From NCBI RefSeq assembly GCF_021390395.1, contig NZ_JAJUWT010000003.1, forward strand, positions 1 through 64,000: DNA of 64,000 nucleotides, given 5' to 3'. The notes beneath the pieces are model-generated. The model was not told the origin of the DNA. It saw nothing but the letters and a program-made list of their open reading frames with translations, and ran no database searches. A program made the translations under genes and the position numbers. Source of the DNA: Saccharothrix sp. S26. Lineage in GTDB: Bacteria; Actinomycetota; Actinomycetes; Mycobacteriales; Pseudonocardiaceae. This document shows positions 45,411 through 56,946 of the stretch, piece after piece (the first letter of the stretch is position 1; every line of letters begins with the position of its first letter).

Positions 45411-46169
45411 ATGGCTGAACGATCTGGCGCCGGCGGCCGACGCTTCGGTAGGAACTTCAACTACCAGGAGTGGGCGGTCGGGGGCTTCCAATTCGCTGAG
45501 CCGGATGCCGACCCCGCACAGGACGAGGAAGCCGAGGACGCACCCAACTCGTGGCCGGGCCGCCGGGCGGAACAGGCGCCGGGGCCACGGGTCGAAGGCA
45601 CAGGGCAGGGGCAAGACGATATGTCTCAGCGTGAGGTTGACGACTCGTCGTACGGCTACGACGACGTTCCCAACCGGTTCGACATCGACGGGTACGGCAG
45701 CGGCCTGTTCGGAGGTCCGGGCGCCGATCTCTTCGGTGCCCACGGCCTGCCCGACAGCGTGCCTGAACAGGTGCCCTACACGACCGGCCCCCAGCCGGTC
45801 GTGCGGCGCGAGGAGAACCCGGCGGCGGAGTCCGGATCCCTGGTCCGCCCGTACACCCGGACCGGTGGCCGCACCCGGCCCGACTACGACCTCGCGATCG
45901 AAGCGCTGGTGTCGACCAGCGAACGCGGGCTCGAACGCGACGCCGCGGTGCTCCCCGAGCACCGGTCGATCTGCGGGTTGTGCACCGACACCAGGTCGGT
46001 GGCCGAGGTCGCCGCTCACCTCCGGCTCCCCCTCGGGGTGGTGCGGGTGTTGATCGGCGACATGGCGAGCATGGGTTTGGTTTTGATTCACCAGGGTGGC
46101 TTGGTCGTGGGGGACCGGCCGTCCATTGAATTCCTTGAGAGGGTGCTCAGTGGGCTTCGCAGGCTCTAG
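45411..46169 (+). CDS. cvnC: conservon DUF742 protein CvnC
   Basis: A 252-residue protein. The N-terminal part (about 1-145) is an unusual long disordered stretch. The C-terminal part (about 150-252) is the DUF742 winged-helix-like domain (VRPYTRTGGRTRPDYDLAIEALVSTSERG and SVAEVAAHLRLPLGVVRVLIGDMASMGLV). DUF742 proteins are normally about 120-140 residues, so this one carries an N-terminal extension. Its 3' end overlaps cvnD by 20 bp. Confidence 0.9.
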   Translation: MAERSGAGGRRFGRNFNYQEWAVGGFQFAEPDADPAQDEEAEDAPNSWPGRRAEQAPGPRVEGTGQGQDDMSQREVDDSSYGYDDVPNRFDIDGYGSGLFGGPGADLFGAHGLPDSVPEQVPYTTGPQPVVRREENPAAESGSLVRPYTRTGGRTRPDYDLAIEALVSTSERGLERDAAVLPEHRSICGLCTDTRSVAEVAAHLRLPLGVVRVLIGDMASMGLVLIHQGGLVVGDRPSIEFLERVLSGLRRL

Positions 46170-46755
46170 CCCCAACGCGGCCGAAGGCGCCAAGAAGCCG
46201 ACGACGTCCGCGAAGATCGTGGTGGCCGGTGGTTTCGGCGTGGGGAAGACGACGTTCGTCGGTTCCGTGTCGGAGATCGTCCCGCTGACCACCGAGGCGG
46301 TGATGACCGAGGCGAGCGCCGGGGTGGACGACCTCTCGGCGACGCCGAACAAGGTGACGACGACGGTGGCGATGGACTTCGGCCGCGTGTCGTTGGACCA
46401 GGACCTGATCCTGTACCTGTTCGGCACACCCGGTCAGCACCGGTTCTGGTTCATGTGGGACGACCTGGTGCGGGGTGCGATCGGTGCGATCGTGCTGGTG
46501 GACACGCGTCGGTTGGCGGACGCGTTCGCGTCGATCGACTTCTTCGACGACCGGCAGTTGCCGTACGTGGTGGGGGTGAACTGCTTCGACGGTTTGCTGC
46601 ACCACCGGATCGAGGACGTGCGGGAGGCGTTGACGATCGACCAGTCGGTGCCGATAGTGACGTGTGACGCTCGTAACCGTCAGTCGACGAAGCAGACGTT
46701 GATCACGTTGGTGGAGCACGCGATGCGCCAGTGGATGTCGGTCCGGGCGGGTTGA
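46150..46755 (+). CDS. cvnD: conservon small GTPase CvnD
   Basis: A 201-residue Ras-like GTPase of the MglA/CvnD type. P-loop GGFGVGKTT (about residues 26-34), the switch II-type motif LFGTPGQHRFW (about 91-101) where Gly-Gln replaces the usual Ala-Gly, and the base-recognition region GVNCFD (NCFD for NKxD). It cycles GTP at the membrane together with CvnB. The GTG start lies inside cvnC. Confidence 0.92.
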   Translation: MGFAGSSPNAAEGAKKPTTSAKIVVAGGFGVGKTTFVGSVSEIVPLTTEAVMTEASAGVDDLSATPNKVTTTVAMDFGRVSLDQDLILYLFGTPGQHRFWFMWDDLVRGAIGAIVLVDTRRLADAFASIDFFDDRQLPYVVGVNCFDGLLHHRIEDVREALTIDQSVPIVTCDARNRQSTKQTLITLVEHAMRQWMSVRAG

Positions 46756-46791
46756 TCGGGTTCTCGGCCTTCGTGGTCTGAGGGTTTCACG

Positions 46792-46832
46792 CGCCGAAGG
46801 GCGGTCTCCTCGTAGGAGGCCGCCCTTCGGCG
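46792..46832 (+). terminator. conservon terminator
   Basis: A 19-bp stem with one G-U pair (46792-46810 with 46814-46832) and a 3-base loop, 36 bases after the cvnD stop. Confidence 0.88.
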
Positions 46833-46957
46833 TGCCCGAGCAGGTGGGGTTCGCCCGGCCCTTCGGTGCACAGGTGGTGGTGCGGCCGCGTGGCCGCGGT
46901 TTGACCGTAGGTGGTGCAGGCTTCGCCGATCAGGTGATCATCTGGCCCGAACGGTGG

Positions 46958-49204
46958 TTACGCTCCGTCGCCCTCGACCAGGGCGGCGGACGTGATGCGG
47001 TGCAGCGGGAAGCGGCGCACCTCGCCGTAGCTGACGTCCACGCCCTCCAGCACGCCACCGCCCACGACCTGCGGCGTGATCACGCGGCGGGCGGCGGTGC
47101 CGTGGCCGTCCACGAAGTCGACCAGCACGCTGCGGCCCTCCCGCGCGGCCCGTTGCAGCAACGCCAGCGTGGCCGACGGTCCCGCGCCCAGGTGACCCGG
47201 CACGGACACCCGGGCACCGCCGGTGGTCGTCGCCGCACGATCACCGGCCCGCACCAGCCGCACCAGCTCGCCCAGCTGCTCCTCCGACGGCGTGGTCGGC
47301 TGCACCGGCCTGCGCCTGCCCTTGCCCGCGATCCGACGCCCACCGGCCCGCAGGTCCAGCACGTGCCCGTCCGGCCCCTCGGCGGCGGGCGCGAAACCGG
47401 CCGCCCGCAGCCCGTCCAGCACCTCCGCCAGCGGCAGCGGGCTGACCAGCACGGTCGGCGCGATCTTGCGCAGCGCCAACCGCTCGGCCGCCGCGTGCGC
47501 CATCACCTCGGTGACCAGCACGGGGTCGTCGCAGCGCAGGAACGACCCGGCCGCACCGCCCCGCAACCGCCCGTACCGGCGGGCCGCGTCGTCGATCAGG
47601 TACGTCAACGACTGCGGCACCGGCGTGCGCGACCGCGCCCGGAACAGCTCGTGCAGGTCGGCGGCGCTGCGCCCGGCGTCGAACGCCCGCCGCACCGAGT
47701 CCTCGCGCACCCGGTAGACCGTGGCGCTGCCCGCCGACTCGACGTCCGCGACCAGTGCGATCTCGTCGGCCAGCTCCGGGTCGAGCCGGCCGGGCGCGAC
47801 GACGGTCAGGTCCGCCTGCACCAGCACGTGGTCGACCGGCGCGGGCAACGCGTCGCCGAGCCGCTTCGCCGCCGGGCCCGGCCCCTCGGTCAGCAGCGTG
47901 CGGCCCTGCGCGGTGATGGCGTTGTGCGCGAGCACGCCGACCCGCGTGCCCTCGTCGACGGTCCACCGCACCAGCTCGTCCCGCAGCCGCCCGCCGCGCC
48001 GCGGTGCCCGCCACGCCAGCACGGCGGCCAGCTCGTCCGGGTCGGTCACCGCGGTGCCCGGCGGCAACGCCACCAGGGCTTCGAGGATGCGCCTGCGGTC
48101 GCGGGGCGCGCCCGGCCGGTTCAGCTCGGGCGCGAGCGGGTTGAGCAGCCGGTCCCGGTCGTCGCGCTGCCCGATCAGGCCGGGCAGGCGGGGCAGGTCG
48201 AGCCACGCCTGGGCCAGCGTCGCCCACCGGTGCTCGGGCGCGGCGACCAGCCACGCGTCGGTCTGCGTGGTCGGCACCCACTCCGGTTCCAGGCCCTCGG
48301 TGTCGGCGACCAGGCCCGCGTTGACGACCAGCTCGACCAGCAGCGCGGCCCGGCGCTCGTCCACGTCGAGGTCCTTGGCGAGCTTGCGCAGCTCCCGCAC
48401 GCCGACCCCGCCCGACCGCAGCACCGGGGGCGGCTCCTGCGACCAGCTCTTGAGCAGCGCCTCGACGTGCCGGGAGAGCTCCAACGCCTCCCCACCGCCG
48501 GTGTGGTCGACGTCGGACGGGTCGCGGCGGAACGTGGTCAGCGGCGGTTCGGTGGTCTGGATCGCGCCGAGCGGCCGGTCACCGCGCACCTTCAGGCCGA
48601 TCTCGCGGGGCAGCTCCACGGTCTGCGCGTCCCGGCGGACCAGCAGGCCGCGGGCGAGCAGCTTCTGGATCGGCGTCCTGGCGTTGGCGAGGGACACGAC
48701 CTGCGCGGCGTCCTTCGTCTGCCCGACCGGCGGTCCCGCGGCGAGGGTTTGCAGCACGCGGTGCTCGTCGGGGTCGAGCGCGCTCAGGTCGGCGTCGGCG
48801 AGGCGCGGCACGGACCGGCCCAGCCCGCACGGGAACGGGTTGACCGCGTCACGCGTGGCGGGCGGGGTGGACAGCGCGTGGTCCCCGCCCCACAGCAGGG
48901 CACGGGCGCGCAGCGTCTCCAGGGGCGCGCTGATGTCGGTCCGGCCGAACAGCTCCTGCACCGCCGTCCGGCTCACCGGCGCCAGGTCGGCGTCCAGCAC
49001 GAGCAGCGCTTCGAGCACCGTGAGCGTCAACGTGTCGAGGTCCTCGCAGGCCCGCGCCACCGAAGCCCGCGACCCGATGCGGGTGGCGAGCACGGTCGTG
49101 TCGGCCGGCGGGGGCGTGGCCAGGTCCGGCCGGGCGCGCAGCAGCGCCACGAGCGCGGAGTCGTCCTGCGCCCGCAGCCACTCGGCGAGGGTCGTGCCGG
49201 ACAT
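46958..49204 (-). CDS. helicase-associated (Helicase_C_3 / WYL-like) protein
   Basis: A 748-residue protein related to mycobacterial Rv0862c, the neighbour of XPB there. It is named helicase-associated for its XPB-linked Helicase_C_3 domain; no Walker motifs are present, so it is not itself a helicase. A central winged-helix-like region (LVQADLTVVAPGRLDPELADEIALVADVES) and a C-terminal WYL-like beta domain (RSVLVDFVDGHGTAARRVITPQVV) are visible. The ATG at 49204 was chosen; a GTG three codons earlier is possible. Its role is probably in DNA repair with XPB (inference from context). Confidence 0.85.
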   Translation of the reverse strand: MSGTTLAEWLRAQDDSALVALLRARPDLATPPPADTTVLATRIGSRASVARACEDLDTLTLTVLEALLVLDADLAPVSRTAVQELFGRTDISAPLETLRARALLWGGDHALSTPPATRDAVNPFPCGLGRSVPRLADADLSALDPDEHRVLQTLAAGPPVGQTKDAAQVVSLANARTPIQKLLARGLLVRRDAQTVELPREIGLKVRGDRPLGAIQTTEPPLTTFRRDPSDVDHTGGGEALELSRHVEALLKSWSQEPPPVLRSGGVGVRELRKLAKDLDVDERRAALLVELVVNAGLVADTEGLEPEWVPTTQTDAWLVAAPEHRWATLAQAWLDLPRLPGLIGQRDDRDRLLNPLAPELNRPGAPRDRRRILEALVALPPGTAVTDPDELAAVLAWRAPRRGGRLRDELVRWTVDEGTRVGVLAHNAITAQGRTLLTEGPGPAAKRLGDALPAPVDHVLVQADLTVVAPGRLDPELADEIALVADVESAGSATVYRVREDSVRRAFDAGRSAADLHELFRARSRTPVPQSLTYLIDDAARRYGRLRGGAAGSFLRCDDPVLVTEVMAHAAAERLALRKIAPTVLVSPLPLAEVLDGLRAAGFAPAAEGPDGHVLDLRAGGRRIAGKGRRRPVQPTTPSEEQLGELVRLVRAGDRAATTTGGARVSVPGHLGAGPSATLALLQRAAREGRSVLVDFVDGHGTAARRVITPQVVGGGVLEGVDVSYGEVRRFPLHRITSAALVEGDGA

Positions 49205-49284
49205 CCTCACCACGGTATATGCCGACCGGCGGCACGGGGCCGACCAGCCCCCGAAACCTCACCGCGCACGGTCGACGCGAGTCC

Positions 49285-49878
49285 TCACCGGTACTCGTCG
49301 GGGCCGGTGGTCGGGTCGGCGGGCCAGGCGTCGCGGCCGGTCAGGTGCAGGACCAGGGCGGCGATGTTCCACGCGTCGTCCGCGCCGCTGTGGTGCCTGC
49401 CCTCCAGCGGCAGGCCGGCGATCTCCAACGCCTGCGCCATGCCCGGGCGCTTGCGCAGCCCGTGCGCCCGCGTGAACACCAGCTTCGCGTTCCAGTGCCG
49501 CCGCCCGAACGGGTAGGCCACGCCCGTCGCCTGGCACTGCCGGGTGAACTGCTTGCGGTCGTAGTCGCCCCAGCTCGACCACGGCCGCGTGCCCGCACTG
49601 TGCTCGACCGCGAGCAGCCGGCACGCCTCGGCGAAGTCGACGCCCGTGTCGACCTCGGCCTGCGTCAACCCGGTCAGCCCGGTGCAGAACGGGCTGACGG
49701 TCGACCGGCGCGGTCGGACCAGGATCCGGTGCTTGGCGACCCGTTCGCCGGACGCGAGGTCGACCTCGGTGAGGCCGATCTCGATGATCTCGCTCACCTG
49801 GCCGGGCGGCGGTCGGCCCTCCCAGCACGTCGCCTCGACGTCGACCACGTTCACCAGCTCGGCTGCGCTCACCGCCAC
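49285..49878 (-). CDS. DEDDh 3'-5' exonuclease
   Basis: A 197-residue ribonuclease-T/ERI1-like exonuclease. Exo I DVEATCW (about residues 13-19), Exo II region SWGDYDRKQF (about 95) and Exo III HHSGADDAWNIAAL (about 163-176) give the Asp-Glu-Asp-His-Asp set. It removes nucleotides from RNA or DNA 3' ends; the substrate is not determinable. The start is uncertain (GTG 49878, 49872 or 49902), with no clear ribosome site. Confidence 0.87.
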   Translation of the reverse strand: MAVSAAELVNVVDVEATCWEGRPPPGQVSEIIEIGLTEVDLASGERVAKHRILVRPRRSTVSPFCTGLTGLTQAEVDTGVDFAEACRLLAVEHSAGTRPWSSWGDYDRKQFTRQCQATGVAYPFGRRHWNAKLVFTRAHGLRKRPGMAQALEIAGLPLEGRHHSGADDAWNIAALVLHLTGRDAWPADPTTGPDEYR

Positions 49879-49996
49879 GAGGGTAGGGATCACACCCGTG
49901 ACGTGGCTCTCGCTTTTCCCGCCGACCACCGGCAGACCGCCACCAGCGCAGATGAGGCACACTTGTCCACGACGAAGGCACCACCGAGGAGGAACC

Positions 49997-50182
49997 GTGG
50001 CCAAGGCCCGCCCCGAGCGCATCGACCCGCACTGGCCGGAGCCGCCCGCCGACGGCAAGTACGCGGTGTCCGAGCTGGCCAGCGACGTGCAGGGCGCGTT
50101 GTCCCCGTTCGGCAAGGTCACCTTCCCGCTGCCGGTCGAGGAGCTCGGCTACCGCCACCCGCAGACCGAGATCAACCGCTAG
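49997..50182 (+). CDS. small conserved-looking protein
   Basis: A 61-residue protein (MAKARPERIDPHWPEPP, then KYAVSELASDVQGALSPFGKVTFPLPVEELGYRHPQTEINR). GTG with GAGGAGGAA upstream and a good terminator after it. No domain recognised; a small gene in this place between xpb-type genes and moaC also exists in M. tuberculosis as I remember it (Rv0863). Confidence 0.75.
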   Translation: MAKARPERIDPHWPEPPADGKYAVSELASDVQGALSPFGKVTFPLPVEELGYRHPQTEINR

Positions 50183-50185
50183 TCC

Positions 50186-50217
50186 GAACGCGCGCGGCCG
50201 TCGAGCCGCGCGCGTTC
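50186..50217 (+). terminator. hairpin after the 61-residue gene
   Basis: gaacgcgcgcggc and gccgcgcgcgttc form a perfect 13-bp stem with a 6-base loop, three bases after the stop. Confidence 0.85.
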
Positions 50218-50276
50218 CGTATTTCTGCGCGGACTACGCTCGAGACCTCTTGAGCTGTGCTGTTCTGGGAGGTTCG

Positions 50277-51671
<1,395 letters not shown>

Positions 51672-51680
51672 CATCGGGCC

Positions 51681-52154
51681 ATGAGCAACCAGTTCACCCA
51701 CTTGGACGCCGCCGGCGCGGCACGCATGGTCGACGTGTCCGAGAAGGAGCCGACCACGCGCACGGCGGTCGCGTCCGGTGTGCTGCGCACGACGCACGAG
51801 GTGGTGGCGTTGCTGGGCCGCGACGGCCTGCCCAAGGGTGACGCGCTCGCCACCGCCCGGATCGCCGGGATCATGGCGGCCAAGCGGACGTGGGAGCTCG
51901 TGCCGCTGTGCCACCCGATCGCGTTGTCCAGCGTCAAGGTGGACCTGACCTTGGGTGACGCCGAGGTCCGCATCACGGCGACCGTCCGCACCACGGACCG
52001 CACGGGCGTGGAGATGGAGGCGTTGACGGCCGTGTCGGTGGCCGGGCTCACGCTGCACGACATGGTGAAGGCGGTCGACCCGGCGGCGTCGCTGGACGCG
52101 GTGCGGGTGGAGCGCAAGGAAGGCGGCAAGACCGGCCTGTGGGTGCGCCCGTGA
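51681..52154 (+). CDS. moaC: cyclic pyranopterin monophosphate synthase MoaC
   Basis: A 157-residue enzyme that completes cyclic pyranopterin monophosphate formation with MoaA. Signatures [43 protein letters not shown] (about 70-87) and [22 protein letters not shown] are complete. The stop overlaps the mog start (GTGA). Confidence 0.96.
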   Translation: MSNQFTHLDAAGAARMVDVSEKEPTTRTAVASGVLRTTHEVVALLGRDGLPKGDALATARIAGIMAAKRTWELVPLCHPIALSSVKVDLTLGDAEVRITATVRTTDRTGVEMEALTAVSVAGLTLHDMVKAVDPAASLDAVRVERKEGGKTGLWVRP

Positions 52155-52624
52155 GGACCGCCCGGGTCGTCACGGCGTCGAACCGGGCCTCCGCCGGCGT
52201 GTACGCCGACCGCGGCGGGCCGATCATCGTGCAGTGGCTGCGCGACCGCGGCTACGACGTGCCCGACCCGGTGGTCGTGCCCGACGGCGAGCCGGTGGCC
52301 GAGGCGTTGCGCGCGGCCGTGGCGGACGGTGTGTCCGTCGTCATCACGACCGGTGGCACGGGGATCAGCCCCACCGACCGCACGCCCGAGGCGACCCGGT
52401 CGGTGCTGGACTTCGAGGTGCCGGGTGTGGCGGACGCCATCCGCGTGTCAGGCTGGCCACGCGTGCCGACCGCCGTGCTGTCCCGCGGCGTGGCGGGGGT
52501 CGCGGGCCGCACGTTCGTGGTGAACCTGCCCGGCTCGACGGGCGGGGTGCGCGACGGGCTGGACGTGCTCGCGACCGTGCTGGAGCACGCCGTCGACCAG
52601 GTGGCCGGAGGTGACCACGCATGA
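52151..52624 (+). CDS. mog: molybdopterin adenylyltransferase MogA/MoaB
   Basis: A 157-residue MoaB/Mog protein that activates molybdopterin by adenylylation before MoeA. VVTASNRASAGVYADRGGPII (about 6-26), VVITTGGTGISPTDRTPEAT (about 63-82) and NLPGSTGGVRDGL are typical. GTG start and ATGA stop overlap tie it to moaC and moaE. Confidence 0.93.
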   Translation: MRTARVVTASNRASAGVYADRGGPIIVQWLRDRGYDVPDPVVVPDGEPVAEALRAAVADGVSVVITTGGTGISPTDRTPEATRSVLDFEVPGVADAIRVSGWPRVPTAVLSRGVAGVAGRTFVVNLPGSTGGVRDGLDVLATVLEHAVDQVAGGDHA

Positions 52625-53046
52625 CCGAGGTGCTGCGGGCGACCGTCAGCGATCAGCCGCTGTCCGTGGACGAGCACGCCAAGCTCGTGGAGCACGCGGC
52701 GGCGGGCGCGGTGGTGACGTTCGCCGGGGTGGTGCGCGACCACGACCACGGGCGTTCGGTGCGCGAGCTGGAGTACGTCGGGCACCCGACGGCCGGCGCG
52801 GTGGTGGCCGAGGTGGTGGCGGACGTGGTGGGCCGGTTCGAGGGCGTGCGCGCCGTCGCCGTGTCCCACCGGGTCGGTCCGCTGGCGATCGGGGACGTGG
52901 CGCTGGCGTGCGCCGTGTCCGCCGAGCACCGGGGTGAGGCGTTCGCGGTGTGCTCGGAGCTCGTCGACGAGGTGAAGCGGCGGCTGCCCGTGTGGAAGCG
53001 GCAGGTCTTCACCGACGGCACCGACGAGTGGGTCAACATGCCCTGA
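52621..53046 (+). CDS. moaE: molybdopterin synthase catalytic subunit MoaE
   Basis: A 141-residue large subunit of molybdopterin synthase, which transfers sulfur from the MoaD C-terminus to cyclic pyranopterin monophosphate. GAVVTFAGVVRDHDHGRSV (about 29-47), HRVGPLAIGDVALACAVSAEHR (about 82-104) and PVWKRQVFTDGTDEWV (catalytic Lys) are present. Overlaps mog by ATGA. Confidence 0.95.
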   Translation: MTEVLRATVSDQPLSVDEHAKLVEHAAAGAVVTFAGVVRDHDHGRSVRELEYVGHPTAGAVVAEVVADVVGRFEGVRAVAVSHRVGPLAIGDVALACAVSAEHRGEAFAVCSELVDEVKRRLPVWKRQVFTDGTDEWVNMP

Positions 53047-53082
53047 TCAGGGCGTCGGGCAGAACTGCCCCGGAAACGGGTT

Positions 53083-53122
53083 GGGGACCCCGGACCGCCG
53101 AGGGGGGCGGTCCGAGGTCCCG
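53083..53122. terminator. shared terminator of moaE and rpf
   Basis: gggaccccggaccgcc (53084-53099) pairs with ggcggtccgaggtccc (53106-53121) with one mismatch and a 6-base loop, between the convergent moaE and rpf genes. Confidence 0.85.
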
Positions 53123-53156
53123 GTTCCGTCGTGCACCGACTCGCGCCGGCCACAGA

Positions 53157-54199
<1,043 letters not shown>

Positions 54200-54454
54200 T
54201 CAGCCACCGGCGAAGGGCGGCAACACGTCGAGTTGTGACCCGGACAACACTGCCGTGTCATGATCACGAACCGCCACGCCGTCCAACAGGAAGCTGCACG
54301 CGGGCAGCACGCGCGCCACCTTGTCGCCGTGCCGCCGCCGGACGGCCTCGACCGCGGCCCGCACCGTGGCCGCGTCGCCGGGCAGCTCGAAGCTCTCGTC
54401 GGGCACGCCCACGGCCGCCCGCGCACCCGCGAAGTACCGCACCGTCAGCCGCAC
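54200..54454 (-). CDS. moaD: molybdopterin synthase sulfur carrier subunit MoaD
   Basis: An 84-residue ubiquitin-fold protein ending in the required Gly-Gly (PPFAGG), whose thiocarboxylate provides sulfur for molybdopterin. MRLTVRYFAGARAAVG opens the fold. GTG start one base after the moaA stop, so moaA-moaD form an operon convergent in function with moaC-mog-moaE but on the opposite strand. Confidence 0.93.
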   Translation of the reverse strand: MRLTVRYFAGARAAVGVPDESFELPGDAATVRAAVEAVRRRHGDKVARVLPACSFLLDGVAVRDHDTAVLSGSQLDVLPPFAGG

Positions 54455-54455
54455 G

Positions 54456-55514
54456 TCAGCCCCCGATCGCGCTCATGGGCCGGTCGGGCTGGCTGAACCC
54501 GGCCGAGTTGATGCCGTGCCCGGCCGCCTTCGCCCACGCGTTGCCGCGCCACGCCGCCGCGACGTCCTCGTCCGACGCCCCACCGCGCAGCAACGCCCTC
54601 AGGTCCGTCTCCGCCTGGCTGAACAGGCAGTTCCGCACCTGGCCGTCCGCGGTCAGCCGGGTCCGGTCGCAGGCCGCGCAGAACGGCCGCGTCACCGACG
54701 CGATCACGCCGACCACCGCCGGACCGCCGTCCACCAGCCACCGCTCGGCCGGCGCGCCGCCCCGCTCACCGGGCTCGGGCGTCAGCGTGAACGCCGTGCG
54801 CAGCGACGCCAGGATCTCCTCGGCGGTCACCATGTCCGCGCGGTCCCAGCCGTGCTGCGGGTCCAGCGGCATCTGCTCGATGAACCGCAGCTCGTAGCCG
54901 TGCTCCAGGCAGTGGCGCAGCAGCGGCACGGCCTCGTCCTCGTTCACGCCCCGCATCAGCACCGTGTTCACCTTGACCGGCGACAACCCGGCCTCGCGGG
55001 CGGCGGCCAGGCCCGCGAACACGTCCCCCAGCCGGTCGCGGCGGGTGAGGCGCCGGAAGCGCTCCGGGTCGAGGGTGTCCAGCGAGACGTTCACCCGGTC
55101 GAGTCCCGCGGCGACCAACCCGGCCGCGCGCCGGGCCAAGGTCAACCCGTTCGTGGTCATCGAGATGCGGGGCCGGGGGTCGAGCGCGGCGGTCCGGGCG
55201 ATCACGTCGTCCAGCCCGGGGCGCAGCAGCGGCTCGCCGCCGGTGAACCGGATGTCGGTCACGCCGAGCAGGGTGACCGCGATGGCGATGAGCCGCACGA
55301 GCTCGTCGTCGGAGAGCAGGTCCGGCTTGGGCAGCCAGTCCAGGCCCTCGGCGGGCATGCAGTAGGTGCACCGCAGGTTGCAGCGGTCGGTCAACGACAC
55401 GCGCAGGTCGGTGGCGACCCGGCCGAACCGGTCCACCAGCAGCGGTGAGCCCGGCCGTTCGGAGGTGTCCGGGTTGCCGCGCACGAGGGGTAGCCCCAAC
55501 TCGACTGCTGTCAC
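54456..55514 (-). CDS. moaA: GTP 3',8-cyclase MoaA
   Basis: A 352-residue radical SAM enzyme that starts molybdopterin synthesis from GTP. The N-terminal cluster is CNLRCTYC (C45, C49, C52). The C-terminal cluster is CAACDRTRLTADGQVRNC, in the CxxC-x13-C pattern. The protein ends in Gly-Gly, essential in this family. GGEPLLRP (SAM binding) is also present. GTG at 55514 has GGGATGG nearby; a longer upstream frame is unsupported. Confidence 0.95.
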   Translation of the reverse strand: MTAVELGLPLVRGNPDTSERPGSPLLVDRFGRVATDLRVSLTDRCNLRCTYCMPAEGLDWLPKPDLLSDDELVRLIAIAVTLLGVTDIRFTGGEPLLRPGLDDVIARTAALDPRPRISMTTNGLTLARRAAGLVAAGLDRVNVSLDTLDPERFRRLTRRDRLGDVFAGLAAAREAGLSPVKVNTVLMRGVNEDEAVPLLRHCLEHGYELRFIEQMPLDPQHGWDRADMVTAEEILASLRTAFTLTPEPGERGGAPAERWLVDGGPAVVGVIASVTRPFCAACDRTRLTADGQVRNCLFSQAETDLRALLRGGASDEDVAAAWRGNAWAKAAGHGINSAGFSQPDRPMSAIGG

Positions 55515-55619
55515 CCATCCCAGGGTAATCGGCCGACACTGGCGAGTGCTGCTGGAAACGGGGGACGGTGGGTGGACGAGGATGCCGAACCCGTTGGCGG
55601 GAACGCTAAATTGCCGGGC

Positions 55620-56084
55620 ATGACCAGTGAGCACGAGGTGCCCGCGGACGTGCTGGAGCGGTTCGGCGGCTACGTGCGGGAGACCAGCGCGCTCACCGTC
55701 CTGTTCCACCATCGGGTGGCCGAGCGGATGGGCCTGTCACCCACCGACGAGAAGTGCCTCGACCTCGCCCTGCGCGAGCGAGGCCCGATCACCGCCGGTC
55801 GGATCGCCGAGCTGTCCGGGCTGTCCACCGGCGCGGTGACCGGCGTCATCGACCGGCTGGAGCGCGCCGGGTACGCGCGGCGGGTCCGCGACCCGCACGA
55901 CCGGCGCAAGGTGCTGGTCGAGCTCACCGCACGCGACACCGGCCGGTTCAGCGACCTGGTCTCCGGCGCGGAGGAGGCGCTGCGCGAGGTGCTGTCGCGG
56001 TTCACCCCGCGCGAGCGGGACGTGCTGGAGCGCTACCACCGGGCGCTGGTCGAAACGTTCCGCCGGCGCGTGATCGAGGCCTGA
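55620..56084 (+). CDS. MarR family transcriptional regulator
   Basis: A 154-residue winged-helix regulator (ITAGRIAELSGLSTGAVTGVIDRLERAGYARRVRDPHDRRKVLVEL, about 58-103). ATG start with a weak ribosome site. It is the first gene of a plus-strand group with a HAD phosphatase 9 bp downstream, and divergent from moaA. Its ligand is unknown. Confidence 0.9.
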   Translation: MTSEHEVPADVLERFGGYVRETSALTVLFHHRVAERMGLSPTDEKCLDLALRERGPITAGRIAELSGLSTGAVTGVIDRLERAGYARRVRDPHDRRKVLVELTARDTGRFSDLVSGAEEALREVLSRFTPRERDVLERYHRALVETFRRRVIEA

Positions 56085-56093
56085 GCCGGCAGC

Positions 56094-56897
56094 ATGTCCG
56101 CCATGGCCGCTCAGTGGAACTACCTGATGGACATGGACGGCGTGCTCGTGCACGAGGAGCACCCGATCCCGGGGTCGAGCGAGTTCGTCGCCGAGCTGAC
56201 CGCGAACGACATCCCGTTCATGGTGCTCACGAACAACTCCATCTACACCCAGCGCGACCTGCGGGCCAGGCTGTCCCGCACGGGCCTGGAGGTGCCCGAG
56301 GCCGCGATCTGGACCTCCGCGCTGGCCACCGCGAAGTTCCTCGACTCGCAGCGACCGGGCGGCTCGGCGTTCGTCATCGGCGAGGCGGGCCTGACCACCG
56401 CGCTGCACGAGATCGGGTACGTGCTGACCGACCGCGACCCGGACTACGTGGTGCTCGGCGAGACCCGCACGTACAGCTTCACCGCGATCACCAAGGCCAT
56501 CCGGCTGGTGGAGGAGGGCGCGCGGTTCATCGCGACCAACCCGGACGCCACCGGCCCGTCCCGCGAGGGCTCGCTGCCCGCGACCGGCTCGATCGCCGCC
56601 CTGATCGAACGCGCCACCGGGCGTGCTCCTTATTACGTGGGCAAGCCCAACCCGTTGATGATGCGGTCGGCGCTGCGCGCGCTCGGCGCGCACTCGGAGA
56701 ACACGCTGATGATCGGCGACCGGATGGACACCGACGTGCGGTCCGGCCTGGAGGCGGGCCTGCGCACGATCCTGGTGCTCACCGGCATCTCGGCGGAGTC
56801 GACGGCCGAGCTGTACCCGTACCGGCCGACCCGCGTGGTCAAGTCGATCGCCGACCTGCTCGGCCACTCGGCCAACCCGTTCCCGGACGAGGTCTGA
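56094..56897 (+). CDS. HAD-IIA phosphatase (NagD-like)
   Basis: A 267-residue HAD-superfamily class IIA phosphatase: nucleophile motif DMDGVL (about residues 13-18), VLTNNS motif II (about 45), and GDRMDTDVRSGLEAG near 202-216. Substrates in the family are sugar or nucleotide phosphates. It may be co-transcribed with the MarR gene. Confidence 0.88.
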   Translation: MSAMAAQWNYLMDMDGVLVHEEHPIPGSSEFVAELTANDIPFMVLTNNSIYTQRDLRARLSRTGLEVPEAAIWTSALATAKFLDSQRPGGSAFVIGEAGLTTALHEIGYVLTDRDPDYVVLGETRTYSFTAITKAIRLVEEGARFIATNPDATGPSREGSLPATGSIAALIERATGRAPYYVGKPNPLMMRSALRALGAHSENTLMIGDRMDTDVRSGLEAGLRTILVLTGISAESTAELYPYRPTRVVKSIADLLGHSANPFPDEV

Positions 56898-56946
56898 CCA
56901 GCGCGAACCCCGGAATTGTCGGTGCCCGCCGCTAGCGTGACCGGCC

